Shown here piece by piece: positions 15,681 through 23,869 of a stretch of DNA of 64,000 nucleotides; position 1 is the first letter of the stretch, and each line of letters starts with the position of its first letter. The notes under the pieces are model-generated. The model worked only from the letters and a program-made list of their open reading frames with translations, was not told the origin of the DNA and did not search any database. The position numbers and the translations under genes are program-made. This DNA comes from Halobacteriovorax marinus SJ (GTDB lineage: Bacteria > Bdellovibrionota > Bacteriovoracia > Bacteriovoracales > Bacteriovoracaceae): positions 806,001-870,000 of the forward strand of contig NC_016620.1 in assembly GCF_000210915.2 (NCBI RefSeq), read 5' to 3'.

Positions 15681-16415
15681 ATGAAATTAGAAGTGAATGA
15701 ACAAGTGATTACGGATGCGAAGAACTTTATAAGAAGTATAGACGCCGGAGTTCTTTCTACAGTTATGAAAATTGATGAAGATACATATCCATTTGGAGCC
15801 ATGTGCCCATTCGTCCTTTCTTTAGAGGGAGAGGTTATTGTACTTATCAGTGATATAGCTATGCATACTAAAAATATTAAAGAAAGTAATAAAGTTTCGT
15901 TTAGTGTTTTTACTAATCATGCAAAGAATAAGCAGGCATCTTCAAGAATTTGTATCGTAGGGGATGCTCATAAAGTTGAAAAAGAGAGTGATAAGTATAG
16001 CCTTGTGAGCAAGAGATACTTGAGATTCTTCCCAGAGGCAAAGAGTTACTTTGAAGCACATAATTTTAACTTCTATACGATAACTCCTGTAAAAGCACAT
16101 TATGTACAAACATTTGGAAAGATCTATACTTTTGATGGAGCACTTTTAAGTGAAGGTCTTCCAGAGTGGGCCGGAGAAGAAAACTCTGTGATAGAGCATA
16201 TGAATAACGATCATCAAAACGTTTTTTCAAAATACCTTAGTGACGCTAAGATTGATTATAGTGGTGACGAAGAAAAATTGAAACTTGTAGACTTTGATCA
16301 ACATGGTTTTCACCTCTCATCGGGAAGAGGAGACTTCAATTATTTAAACTTTCCTAATCAAGCCTTAACTCTTGCAGACCTAAGAAAAGAATTTGTTGAT
16401 CTAGCGAGAAGATAA
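15681..16415 (+). CDS. hugZ: HugZ/HutZ-type heme-degrading oxygenase
   Basis: 244 aa, 8 bases after hmuV with an AGGAGG RBS. The N-terminal domain is the pyridoxamine-phosphate-oxidase-like split barrel (GVLSTVMKIDEDTYPFGAM, DIAMHTKNIKESNKVSF). The C-terminal DUF2470 domain has HMNNDHQNVF, containing the His used as a heme ligand region in HugZ. These enzymes open the heme ring and release iron in the cytoplasm, completing the import-and-degrade pathway of this operon. Confidence 0.9.
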   Translation: MKLEVNEQVITDAKNFIRSIDAGVLSTVMKIDEDTYPFGAMCPFVLSLEGEVIVLISDIAMHTKNIKESNKVSFSVFTNHAKNKQASSRICIVGDAHKVEKESDKYSLVSKRYLRFFPEAKSYFEAHNFNFYTITPVKAHYVQTFGKIYTFDGALLSEGLPEWAGEENSVIEHMNNDHQNVFSKYLSDAKIDYSGDEEKLKLVDFDQHGFHLSSGRGDFNYLNFPNQALTLADLRKEFVDLARR

Positions 16416-16420
16416 AAAAC

Positions 16421-16462
16421 ATGCCTATTGAAGAGAATTAAATCCTTCAATAGGCATAATTC
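16421..16462. terminator. Bidirectional terminator between hugZ and fumC
   Basis: A perfect 13-bp stem, ATGCCTATTGAAG (16421-16433) with CTTCAATAGGCAT (16445-16457), is followed by AATTCATTTTT on the plus strand and preceded by an A-run that reads GTTTTTTATC on the minus strand. It serves both convergent genes. Confidence 0.85.
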
Positions 16463-16470
16463 ATTTTTAC

Positions 16471-17856
16471 TTATGGATGTGTCATATCCTTTGGGACAAC
16501 TAGCTTGTCGAACTCTTCCTCTTTCATAAGATTTAGTTCAACAATAGACTCTTTGAGAGTAAGTCCTTTCTCAAACGCATTCTTCGCAACCTTTGCTGCG
16601 TTATCATAGCCAATGTGTTGGTTTAGAGCTGTCACTAACATAAGAGAGCTATTTAAATGCTTGTCTATATTCTCTCTATTTGCAGTGATTCCTACTGCAC
16701 AATTCGTATTGAAAGAGTTTAACCCGTCAGCAAGGAGTCTAATAGAGTGTAAGAGGTTGTGTATCATTAGAGGTTTGTAGACATTTAACTCGAAGTTTCC
16801 TTGAGAACCTGCAAAAGAGATGGCAGCATCATTTCCCATGACCTGAACGCAGACCATAGAGAGGGCCTCACATTGAGTTGGATTAACTTTTCCAGGCATT
16901 ATTGAAGAACCAGGTTCATTTGCAGGTAAGTTAAGCTCACCAAGTCCACACCTAGGGCCACTCGCTAGAAATCTGATATCATTCACAATCTTAAGAACTG
17001 AGCAGGCCAATCTTTTTAAGGCACCTGACGTACCTACAATTGCATCGTGAGCAGCGAGTGATTCAAACTTATTCTCTGCACTCATAAAACTGTGACCTGA
17101 AATTTCTGTAATTTTCTTTGCAACAAGCTCTGCGTATTGTGGATGGGTATTTAATCCTGTGCCGACAGCTGTACCACCTAGAGCAAGCTCTCTTAAGTAC
17201 TCGAGAGATAACTCTATCCACTTCTTTGCGTTTTTAAGTTGAGTTAAGTAACCTGAGAATTCCTGAGAAAGCGTTAGGGGAGTTGCATCCATAAGATGTG
17301 TTCTTCCAATTTTAACAATACCATCAAACTCAGTAATTTTATTTTGAAATGTCTCAATGATTTTAGATAAACTCGGAAGAAGAGTTTTCTCAATTTGTTC
17401 AACAGCTGCAATATGCATTGCCGTAGGGAAGGTATCATTTGAAGATTGAGATTTATTTACATCATCATTGGGATGAATTGTTTTATCTTCTCCAATGACT
17501 CCTCCAGATAGCTCAATGGCCCTATTGGCGATGACCTCATTGAAGTTCATATTACTTTGCGTTCCTGAGCCTGTTTGCCAAACGACAAGAGGAAATTGAT
17601 GATCTAATTTTCCTTCAATAATTTCGTCACAAGCTTTTGCGATAAGGTCTCTTTTTGTCTCCGATAATTTATCTAATTCAAAATTTGCTAGAGCAGATGC
17701 TTTCTTTAATATTCCAAATGCTCTGATGAATTCTCTATTAAATCTATCTTCGCCAATTTTAAAATTCTCTAAGGACCTCTGAGTTTGGGCCCCCCAGTAT
17801 TTGTCTGACTCGACTTGTATTTCACCCATTGTGTCTCTTTCAATTCTATAGTTCAC
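16471..17856 (-). CDS. fumC: Class II fumarase (fumarate hydratase, iron-independent)
   Basis: 461 aa from GTG 17856, chosen because GGAGG lies 5 bases upstream and the product then begins [18 protein letters not shown], like E. coli FumC. It interconverts fumarate and malate in the TCA cycle without an iron-sulfur cluster. Key features are [55 protein letters not shown] and the signature loop [14 protein letters not shown]. It is divergent from a small unknown gene, and the GTTTGA palindrome lies between them. Class II fumarases often replace iron-dependent fumarases under iron limitation, which fits the shared site with the heme operon. Confidence 0.95.
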   Translation of the reverse strand: MNYRIERDTMGEIQVESDKYWGAQTQRSLENFKIGEDRFNREFIRAFGILKKASALANFELDKLSETKRDLIAKACDEIIEGKLDHQFPLVVWQTGSGTQSNMNFNEVIANRAIELSGGVIGEDKTIHPNDDVNKSQSSNDTFPTAMHIAAVEQIEKTLLPSLSKIIETFQNKITEFDGIVKIGRTHLMDATPLTLSQEFSGYLTQLKNAKKWIELSLEYLRELALGGTAVGTGLNTHPQYAELVAKKITEISGHSFMSAENKFESLAAHDAIVGTSGALKRLACSVLKIVNDIRFLASGPRCGLGELNLPANEPGSSIMPGKVNPTQCEALSMVCVQVMGNDAAISFAGSQGNFELNVYKPLMIHNLLHSIRLLADGLNSFNTNCAVGITANRENIDKHLNSSLMLVTALNQHIGYDNAAKVAKNAFEKGLTLKESIVELNLMKEEEFDKLVVPKDMTHP

Positions 17857-17901
17857 CGCATCCTCCATTAATGTATTTACAATATGTTTGTATTTTATTA
17901 C

Positions 17902-17925
17902 AAAAGTTTGATAGGTCAAACTTTT
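17902..17925. promoter_or_regulatory. GTTTGA-N4-TCAAAC palindrome between fumC and 17938
   Basis: AAAAGTTTGA (17902-17911) and TCAAACTTTT (17916-17925) form a perfect 10-bp inverted repeat around TAGG. It is the longest-armed copy of the four-site motif. It lies 46 bases from the fumC start and 13 bases from the RBS-ATG of the 99-aa gene. Confidence 0.72.
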
Positions 17926-17937
17926 TATGGAGAAGTT

Positions 17938-18237
17938 ATGAATGAATTAAGAAAATATATATCTAACCAAAGAAAATCTTTAAAAAATTATCTGAGATCT
18001 GGGTACTTTGAGTACGCCTCCCAAATGTACTTCGTCCTGATAAAGTCTATCAAAAATGAAGTCCAAGACAAGGAATATAAAGCTGAAGACTTGCGGGAGG
18101 AGCTAGAGGGAATTGGAGAAGAGCTATCTCTCTTGAAAGAAGAGGGCTACGACGATGTTTATAGCTACTACTTCTTTGAGTCTAATCTAATGTCTAAAAA
18201 CCTTTCGTTAGAAATTGTGAGATCAATACAGATCTAA
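17938..18237 (+). CDS. Small cytoplasmic helical protein, unknown function
   Basis: 99 aa from ATG 17938 (RBS GGAGAAG); an in-frame ATG at 17884 lies across the palindrome and was rejected. The protein is helical and highly charged, with a predicted coiled coil around [20 protein letters not shown]. It has no signal peptide and no recognised family. Its position directly downstream of a strong GTTTGA palindrome marks it as a probable member of that regulon, possibly repressed by occlusion since the palindrome is very close to the start. Confidence 0.7.
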   Translation: MNELRKYISNQRKSLKNYLRSGYFEYASQMYFVLIKSIKNEVQDKEYKAEDLREELEGIGEELSLLKEEGYDDVYSYYFFESNLMSKNLSLEIVRSIQI

Positions 18238-18272
18238 GCTCATGAATTTGTCCAACAGGGCACGTATGAAAT

Positions 18273-18293
18273 AAATGCAACTAAGTTGCATTT
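18273..18293. promoter_or_regulatory. Zur-like palindrome upstream of the candidate zinc operon
   Basis: AAATGCAAC and GTTGCATTT flank TAA, a perfect 9-bp inverted repeat. The TGCAAC/GTTGCA half-sites resemble zinc-uptake-regulator boxes in some proteobacteria, though I cannot confirm that here. It is 52 bases upstream of the His-rich protein gene and in promoter position. Confidence 0.55.
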
Positions 18294-18344
18294 TATGTTT
18301 TGCTGTGATATTTCTTTTTTCAATTGATCTATTATGGAGGAAAT

Positions 18345-18962
18345 ATGAAAGTTACATTTCTAAGTGCATTTATTTTATCATTATTATCTTTCGGGGCTTC
18401 GGCTTCACAAGTAAGCGGGCTAGACTTGGCCAAGGCTTTGAACTCTTCTCTAGAGGAAGCGTCTGTAGAAGTTGATGTAAATTCAATTTATGCCTTTCAA
18501 TCTATTGTTGAAGATCACGAAATTGAAGTTTCATTTTTAAGCGAAGATCACCTTCACCTAACTTATGGTTGTCACTACCATGGATCAACTATGGCCTGTC
18601 ACGAAGAGGGACATGATCATAAGAACCAAAGCGTATCAAAGTCTGGAGAAAAGACTTTCTCAAATATTTTAAGTGCTCACGAAAGTGCAGTTGCAAAGCT
18701 TACTAAGACTCTTACTAGAAGAGGTGCAGACTTTGGAGCAGTAAGTGCGCTTAAGGTATGGACTCATACAGATGATCACGATCATGGTCACGCACACAAG
18801 CTTTCTGATGATCACGATCACGGGCAAGATGTTTGGACAAAATTCAATTACACACTAGCTGGTAAAGATCAGGTTATCTATGTTCTTTGTCATACTCATG
18901 GTCACGACACAGAATTTAGCTGTCACTACAGTAAAACTGGTGAAGGTGAACCACAGTTCTAA
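18345..18962 (+). CDS. Periplasmic His-rich (zinc-binding) protein
   Basis: 205 aa from ATG 18345 (RBS GGAGGAAA). A Sec signal peptide ends near ASASQ (residue about 21). The mature protein is rich in His and Asp: EDHEIE, SEDHLHL, CHYHGSTMACHEEGHDHK, and two DDHDHGHAH/DDHDHG clusters, then CHTHGHD and CHYSK. Paired Cys next to His (CHYHG, ACHE, LCHTH, SCHY) suggest metal binding or disulfides. It resembles periplasmic zinc-trapping proteins. It heads a three-gene operon with a lipoprotein and an outer-membrane barrel. Zinc is inferred from His content and the upstream box. Confidence 0.75.
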   Translation: MKVTFLSAFILSLLSFGASASQVSGLDLAKALNSSLEEASVEVDVNSIYAFQSIVEDHEIEVSFLSEDHLHLTYGCHYHGSTMACHEEGHDHKNQSVSKSGEKTFSNILSAHESAVAKLTKTLTRRGADFGAVSALKVWTHTDDHDHGHAHKLSDDHDHGQDVWTKFNYTLAGKDQVIYVLCHTHGHDTEFSCHYSKTGEGEPQF

Positions 18963-18980
18963 TTAAGCTAGGAGCTCAAA

Positions 18981-19616
18981 TTGAAGAATATAATGAAGCT
19001 ATTTCCATATATATTTGTTCTCTTATTATCAGTGTCTTGTGGTGAGTTAACTGGGGAGAGTACAGGTGCAAATATTTTAGATAAGACCTCTGATTTAATT
19101 GGTGGTTTAAGCTCTGTGTCTGCTGGAGAGAATAAGTATCTTCTAAGTGGTACGGCAAAAAATGGTGGAAATGCAGGTCATTACTTTCGTTTAAAATTTG
19201 AGCTTCCTGAATCTGAAAAAATAAGTTTCTACTTCTTTAGTTCAAGATCATTGAACACAGGTGTGAAGTACTCTTTTAAAAGAGAAGCAGGATCTGTCTT
19301 ACTTACGATGTCTTTAAATGGTTTAGAAGATACTGTTGAACTTCAGTCTTTCTCTGACTCTTTAGAGGTTGATGTTGCCATTGATATTCACAATGATCAC
19401 ACAGACGCTCATATGTTGGTATGGGATTTCAATGGTCCAAGAGGGGACCGTGAAGATTGTAGCTTTGACGGTGGTTGTCTTTATAACACAGAAGATTTTG
19501 CATTTGATGTTTGGCTTGGCGTAGGAAAAGCAAGTGGAACTTTCTGGGGATTTGAAGGCGATAGATCATTAATTAAATTATTAGAAGGTCCACTGGATGC
19601 TATTTCAGATGTCTAG
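18981..19616 (+). CDS. Lipoprotein of the candidate zinc operon
   Basis: 211 aa. TTG 18981 is preferred as start because AGGAG lies 6 bases upstream; ATG 18993 is too far from it. The signal ends in a lipobox (LLLSVSC), so the protein is lipid-anchored. The mature part has beta-rich segments and a His/Asp patch (DIHNDHTDAHMLVWDFNGP) and a short disulfide-like CSFDGGC. No family is recognised. It lies between the His-rich periplasmic protein and the barrel gene and overlaps the latter by 8 bases, so a role in the same transport process is inferred. Confidence 0.7.
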   Translation: MKNIMKLFPYIFVLLLSVSCGELTGESTGANILDKTSDLIGGLSSVSAGENKYLLSGTAKNGGNAGHYFRLKFELPESEKISFYFFSSRSLNTGVKYSFKREAGSVLLTMSLNGLEDTVELQSFSDSLEVDVAIDIHNDHTDAHMLVWDFNGPRGDREDCSFDGGCLYNTEDFAFDVWLGVGKASGTFWGFEGDRSLIKLLEGPLDAISDV

Positions 19617-20679
19617 AAATATAAAAGTCTTAATTACATTTCTTTTTACAATTTATTCTTTAAATTCTCTCGCACTGAAATTTTCTGACGTAGAAATTTC
19701 AGCCGCGGGTGACTTTATTTATGAGCACGGTTTAAATCAAGAGAGTGAGGCAGGGGATAGGCTTGTCATGCGAGGAGTTGAACTCTCTGTCTTTGCACCC
19801 GTAGATAATAATTTTAGTGGAGTACTTACGGCGGCTGCCCACGATGAACATGGTGAAACAGTTGTAGAGCTACATGAACTCTACCTCTCAAGTTTCTCAC
19901 TCTTTCCGAGGACAAATATTAGAGTAGGGCAGTACTTCTTGGCTATTGGTCGACTGAATCGCTTTCATCAGCATGATTGGGTTTTCACTAGAGCGCCAAA
20001 ATTCTTTAGAACTTTCTTTGGAGAAGAAGGAGTTCTCGACTCTGGTGTCGAAGTTGATTATCTTCTTCCGTTTGAGAGCGTCTATAATTTCACTTTTGGT
20101 TTCACTAGTGGACATAAGTGGGGACACTCTCATACTGAGGGAAAAAAGCCAAAGACTCCAACTCACTACGCTCGCTTATCAAACTTCATTGAGTTAGATG
20201 GAGCGAATGGTGTTGAAATTGGACTCACTTATTTAGGGAGAGTCGATGCCAATGATAATGCAAATAAGTTAATTGGAATTGATACGACAGCGAAATGGAG
20301 AAGAGGAAGGCTCACAGAGTTTCTAATTCAAAGTGAGCTTTGGTATAAGAATGAGAAGGATCAAAGTGGAGAGCGAAAGGAGTATCTCGGATGGTATCTC
20401 TTTAATGAATATGGTGTTTCTCTCTCTCATAGTTTGGGAGCAAGACTAGATGCCTATAAAGATCTCTCTAAGAGAAATGCAATAACAAATAAGAAGTCCA
20501 ATAATATAAGTTTGGGCGCTTCTTTACAGCATACCTATACTTCAAGTGAATTTCTAAAGATACGAACAAGTATGGCCCACGAATTTGATAGGGAAGAGGG
20601 GCTAACAACGAATAAGGACACTAGGGCCATGTTGCAATTTATCTTTATTCTCGGAAGTCATCCCGCCCACAGTTTTTAG
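19609..20679 (+). CDS. Outer-membrane beta-barrel protein, zinc-locus type
   Basis: 356 aa from ATG 19609, overlapping the lipoprotein gene. A Sec signal peptide (ITFLFTIYSLNSLA) precedes a barrel-like mature protein with alternating amphipathic strands and a terminal Phe. The segment RVGQYFLAIGRLNRFHQHDW followed by APKFFRTFFGEEGVLDSG is typical of a family of outer-membrane proteins found next to ZnuA-like genes. His residues are frequent (HDEHGE, HQHDW, GHKWGHSH). It is not TonB-dependent by sequence (no plug domain seen). It could be a channel or porin for metal entry. Confidence 0.7.
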   Translation: MSRNIKVLITFLFTIYSLNSLALKFSDVEISAAGDFIYEHGLNQESEAGDRLVMRGVELSVFAPVDNNFSGVLTAAAHDEHGETVVELHELYLSSFSLFPRTNIRVGQYFLAIGRLNRFHQHDWVFTRAPKFFRTFFGEEGVLDSGVEVDYLLPFESVYNFTFGFTSGHKWGHSHTEGKKPKTPTHYARLSNFIELDGANGVEIGLTYLGRVDANDNANKLIGIDTTAKWRRGRLTEFLIQSELWYKNEKDQSGERKEYLGWYLFNEYGVSLSHSLGARLDAYKDLSKRNAITNKKSNNISLGASLQHTYTSSEFLKIRTSMAHEFDREEGLTTNKDTRAMLQFIFILGSHPAHSF

Positions 20680-20769
20680 TTCAGTCTAAATGCCTCTTGT
20701 CTAATATAAGTTTTACACGTTCATGAGACTATTTCTACGCCTCTATATATAAGTACTTAGAGGTTTTTT

Positions 20770-21867
20770 ATGAAATTTATAATTCTAGCGATGTGCCTAG
20801 TGGCACCTGTTCATTTACTTGCCGCAGAGAGCTTTGGCGGGATCTTTCTCGACTCTTCAATTCCAAATTTTCAACTTCATGCCCTAAAGGGAGATTTAAC
20901 TTATCTCTATAGGAAAGAGAAGGTTGCTGATGACGAGAGTTTTCAAACGTTATTAGAACTTGAATCTATTGATGGACCGACACTTTATAATTGGATCTAC
21001 AACCGAGTGAAATATATTATCGGTGAAGAGTATCAGATTCGTGGCAGAAATTATGTGACCAGAAGAGATTTTCAATTTCCTTCTACACCTCTTCCTGAAG
21101 ATGCTTTTGATAGCCACGATGCCTATGGTGGTTCTGTTATTATGAGTAATATTGGAGCAGGACTATATCTAGATGGTAAAAAGAAGAAGATCTTAAAGGG
21201 AATCAAGCTTCAGCGCAAAAAAGTTTATGCCACAACTCCAAGGGTTGGAATTCTGCAAATTGGTCAAGGCCTTTTCGCTGATAGAATAATGATCAATGAC
21301 AATATAAATTCAGAGGCAAATACAATTAAGAGACTTGGTACTCTCTTCCATGAAGCTCGTCACAGTGATGGAAATGGAAATCATATTGGTTTCTACCATC
21401 ATCGTTGTCCAATTGGGCATAGTCTCTATGGTTTCTCAGCTTGCGAACCATATGCAAACGGATCTTATACAATTGATGCTGTTGCCACTAAGAAATTATT
21501 AGAAGACTGCAAGTCATGTTCTTTAGAAGATCGCTCTGCTTTAGAGGCAAAAATAGCAGATTCTTTTGATAGAGTCGTTGTTCTCTCTCACTTAAAAACT
21601 GAGCAAGAACTTCTAGAGGAAATGGAGTCGTATAAGAAAGTTATCGACGTTTATACAATGCTTTTAGAAACAAGTCCTTCGACAGCGCAAACATCACAGC
21701 AAGAGCTCGAGAGATGGAGTGCTAAGTATCAAGAGTGTGCCGATCAACTTGAAGAGCTAAGAAGTAATCCTCAACCCACTTCAAGAGATTCATCTCCAGA
21801 AGGGGACTTCTCTGAGCTCACTGTTGAAGAGTCGTCGAGACTAATAGAAAACTCTCTCAAGCGTTAG
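20770..21867 (+). CDS. Secreted HEXXH metallopeptidase-like protein
   Basis: 365 aa with a Sec signal peptide (IILAMCLVAPVHLLAAE). A zincin-type HEARH motif (HEXXH) lies near residue 198, followed by SDGNGNHIGF and YHHRCPIGHSLYGFSACE with further His and Cys. The C-terminal third is a helical, probably coiled-coil tail (residues about 270-365). The family is not recognised; similar secreted HEXXH proteins are plausible in predatory bacteria. The next gene starts 3 bases later, so the two form a unit. Enzymatic activity is inferred from the motif only. Confidence 0.65.
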   Translation: MKFIILAMCLVAPVHLLAAESFGGIFLDSSIPNFQLHALKGDLTYLYRKEKVADDESFQTLLELESIDGPTLYNWIYNRVKYIIGEEYQIRGRNYVTRRDFQFPSTPLPEDAFDSHDAYGGSVIMSNIGAGLYLDGKKKKILKGIKLQRKKVYATTPRVGILQIGQGLFADRIMINDNINSEANTIKRLGTLFHEARHSDGNGNHIGFYHHRCPIGHSLYGFSACEPYANGSYTIDAVATKKLLEDCKSCSLEDRSALEAKIADSFDRVVVLSHLKTEQELLEEMESYKKVIDVYTMLLETSPSTAQTSQQELERWSAKYQECADQLEELRSNPQPTSRDSSPEGDFSELTVEESSRLIENSLKR

Positions 21868-21869
21868 TG

Positions 21870-22373
21870 ATGAAAAGAGTTTCTACTGCCATTCTCATTC
21901 TAAGCTTTGCCTACTTGTTCAACTTTCTAGTGGGGCAAGATGAGCAATTGCTCATTAGTGAAAAGAAGACTGAATTGTCTAAGGTTGTACAAAGTAGACT
22001 CTTACAAGATTCTAGGGTCTCTAGAAAAGATGAGAGTACAGTGGACGAATTTTCTCTTAAGCTACAAGAGTTACCAACATTTTCTGAAGTTCAAAATCTC
22101 TCTAATGAAGATGTTCACCATACTCCTGATCTAGTAAAAAGAGCTGGAGTTGTTATCGGAGAGGTTCATCAAAGTGCTCAAGTAAGGCCAGTCCTAAGAC
22201 CAAGTGCTTTAAAGTTCTTTACTCAGTGTGCAGAAGATGATGAAACAATCCACTCAATTAGAGCGCTCTGCTTAAAGAAAGTTATCTCTCTTATTGCTGA
22301 GTGGAAGCTTTCCTCTCCAATATCTCTTTCAAAAATTCCACCAAGAGTTTTCACTCTCGCTTCTAAAATCTAG
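21870..22373 (+). CDS. Secreted or membrane-anchored protein of unknown function
   Basis: 167 aa from ATG 21870, immediately after the HEXXH gene (an overlapping GTG at 21867 is also possible). One N-terminal hydrophobic segment (TAILILSFAYLFNFLVG) acts as signal or anchor. The rest is charged and helical, with two Cys near the end (QCAEDDE, ALCLKK) and no recognised domain. The tight coupling suggests a partner or propeptide-like inhibitor of the HEXXH protein, which is speculation. Confidence 0.65.
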   Translation: MKRVSTAILILSFAYLFNFLVGQDEQLLISEKKTELSKVVQSRLLQDSRVSRKDESTVDEFSLKLQELPTFSEVQNLSNEDVHHTPDLVKRAGVVIGEVHQSAQVRPVLRPSALKFFTQCAEDDETIHSIRALCLKKVISLIAEWKLSSPISLSKIPPRVFTLASKI

Positions 22374-22463
22374 TCAAACCTCTAGTGTCCTACAAGTTTA
22401 CATTTTGAATAATTAGAGTCAGAATTTAATCAAATATTTCTATAAGGATTAGTAGGGAGAATT

Positions 22464-23237
22464 ATGATAATTTTGTTAATAGGATTTTTTAGTATTTTCA
22501 GCGTAAATGCAGAAATTTGTAGTTTTGATGATAATAGAGTTTCTTCAAGCGATCCAAGAGTTGGAAGACTTTCTGGACTAAAGTCAAACTCTGGTTGTAC
22601 TGCCACACTAGTAGGGAAGAGTTGTATTATTACATCGTCTGTTTGTGCAAAGTTAGATCGAGTTGTTGAATTTAATATTCCATCATCTGAAGATGGTGTT
22701 CCAGCACTTGCAAAAGCAGAGGACACTTACGAAGTTGATCCTTCAAGCTTCTCATATGATAATTCTGGAATTGGAAAGTTTTGGGCAGTTGCTAAGTTAA
22801 AGAGAAATGCACTCACAGGTAAGCTTCCAGGTGAAGTACAAGGTTACTTTCCTGTCATTTCTAAAAAGCCAAGAAAGAATGATAAAATTTATATTCTTCA
22901 ATACGCCAATACTAATCCTGACCGTTATGACGTTATCAGTGGTGAAGTTGGTGCGAATCCAAATGGCTATTCATTAAATTATTCTCAGTCATCTGCTAAC
23001 GGTGTACTTGTTAAGGCAGGTATTTTTCTAATTCCTGAAATTATATATCACAATGTAGATGTTAGTCATGGTGGGGCAGGGGCTCCTCTAATTAACTCTT
23101 CAACACACGAAGTTGTGGGGGTTCACACTCATGGTGGATGTCAGTCTGGACAAGGAAGAGGTAGAACAAATGCAGCCACTTCTATTTGGGGAAATAAGGA
23201 ATTTAAGAAAGCTATCTATCAATGTTTAAATAACTAA
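22464..23237 (+). CDS. Secreted trypsin-fold pseudoprotease
   Basis: 257 aa with a Sec signal (about residues 1-16). The chymotrypsin fold is visible: CTATLV at Cys45, then ITSSVCA, with Cys45 and Cys61 16 apart as in the Cys42-Cys58 pair of chymotrypsin. In active enzymes the residue before the second Cys is the catalytic His; here it is Val60. The GDSGGP loop reads GGAGAP with Ala205 in place of the nucleophile Ser. The Asp strand reads GKFWAVAKL with no Asp. All three catalytic residues thus seem lost, while the fold-stabilising sequence is kept. It may be a binding or scaffold protein. Confidence 0.78.
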   Translation: MIILLIGFFSIFSVNAEICSFDDNRVSSSDPRVGRLSGLKSNSGCTATLVGKSCIITSSVCAKLDRVVEFNIPSSEDGVPALAKAEDTYEVDPSSFSYDNSGIGKFWAVAKLKRNALTGKLPGEVQGYFPVISKKPRKNDKIYILQYANTNPDRYDVISGEVGANPNGYSLNYSQSSANGVLVKAGIFLIPEIIYHNVDVSHGGAGAPLINSSTHEVVGVHTHGGCQSGQGRGRTNAATSIWGNKEFKKAIYQCLNN

Positions 23238-23246
23238 TAAAAATCA

Positions 23247-23271
23247 GGCCCTCTTTATGAGGGCTATTTTA
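23247..23271. terminator. Terminator between convergent genes
   Basis: GCCCTC (23248-23253) pairs with GAGGGC (23259-23264) around TTTAT, followed by TATTTTATTA. It separates the pseudoprotease gene and the minus-strand gene 23272-23775. Confidence 0.75.
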
Positions 23272-23775
23272 TTAATACTTTTCAGATTGTACGTCACGAC
23301 AGTAGTACGAATCAGCAACTCCTAGATATTGGCACTGCTTATTTACACTTTCTCTTTCAACATTGCTATTAGGCTTGCAGAAGCCATCCATCGACATTTC
23401 TGTATAGATTAATTTTGATTTCATATCACCTAGAGCGAGGCTTCGATCTAGAACTATAAAACCCATCTCATAAACAACTTTCTTTGCAGCTTCTACTTGA
23501 TTTTCAAGGGTGTTTATCGATATGCAATCATCAAGATCTCCTTCGCCACTAAGGCAAAGTCTATTCGCTTGTGAAAGTCTTCTCTCATAATCTTTGAGGG
23601 ACTTTTTTTCATTTTCAAGTTTAACTTCCATTCTATCTATAGCATTTGACTCTCTTTTGATGAGTCTTTTCTGGTAAGTGTAGTCATCATACTTAACGAC
23701 ACATTCATCAACATTAATATTTGCAAATGCACTTAATGGACTAAGAATTAGGGTCATTAGTAAAATCTTCTTCAT
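23272..23775 (-). CDS. Secreted coiled-coil protein with Cys
   Basis: 167 aa with a Sec signal peptide (MKKILLMTLILSPLSAFA). Residues about 40-120 form a long charged helix, likely a coiled coil (ESNAIDRMEVKLENEKKSL). It contains six Cys, mostly toward the ends (DECV, RLCL, DDCI, GFCK, KQCQ, YYCR). No family is recognised. It stands alone with its own promoter region. Confidence 0.7.
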   Translation of the reverse strand: MKKILLMTLILSPLSAFANINVDECVVKYDDYTYQKRLIKRESNAIDRMEVKLENEKKSLKDYERRLSQANRLCLSGEGDLDDCISINTLENQVEAAKKVVYEMGFIVLDRSLALGDMKSKLIYTEMSMDGFCKPNSNVERESVNKQCQYLGVADSYYCRDVQSEKY

Positions 23776-23869
23776 ATATTTCCTCTTTATTTTTGATTTA
23801 GCTCATCATAGCTAAAATGATCTCAGCATTTAAGGGAATTGAATTCTTTTCATTTGAAGTGACTAAACT

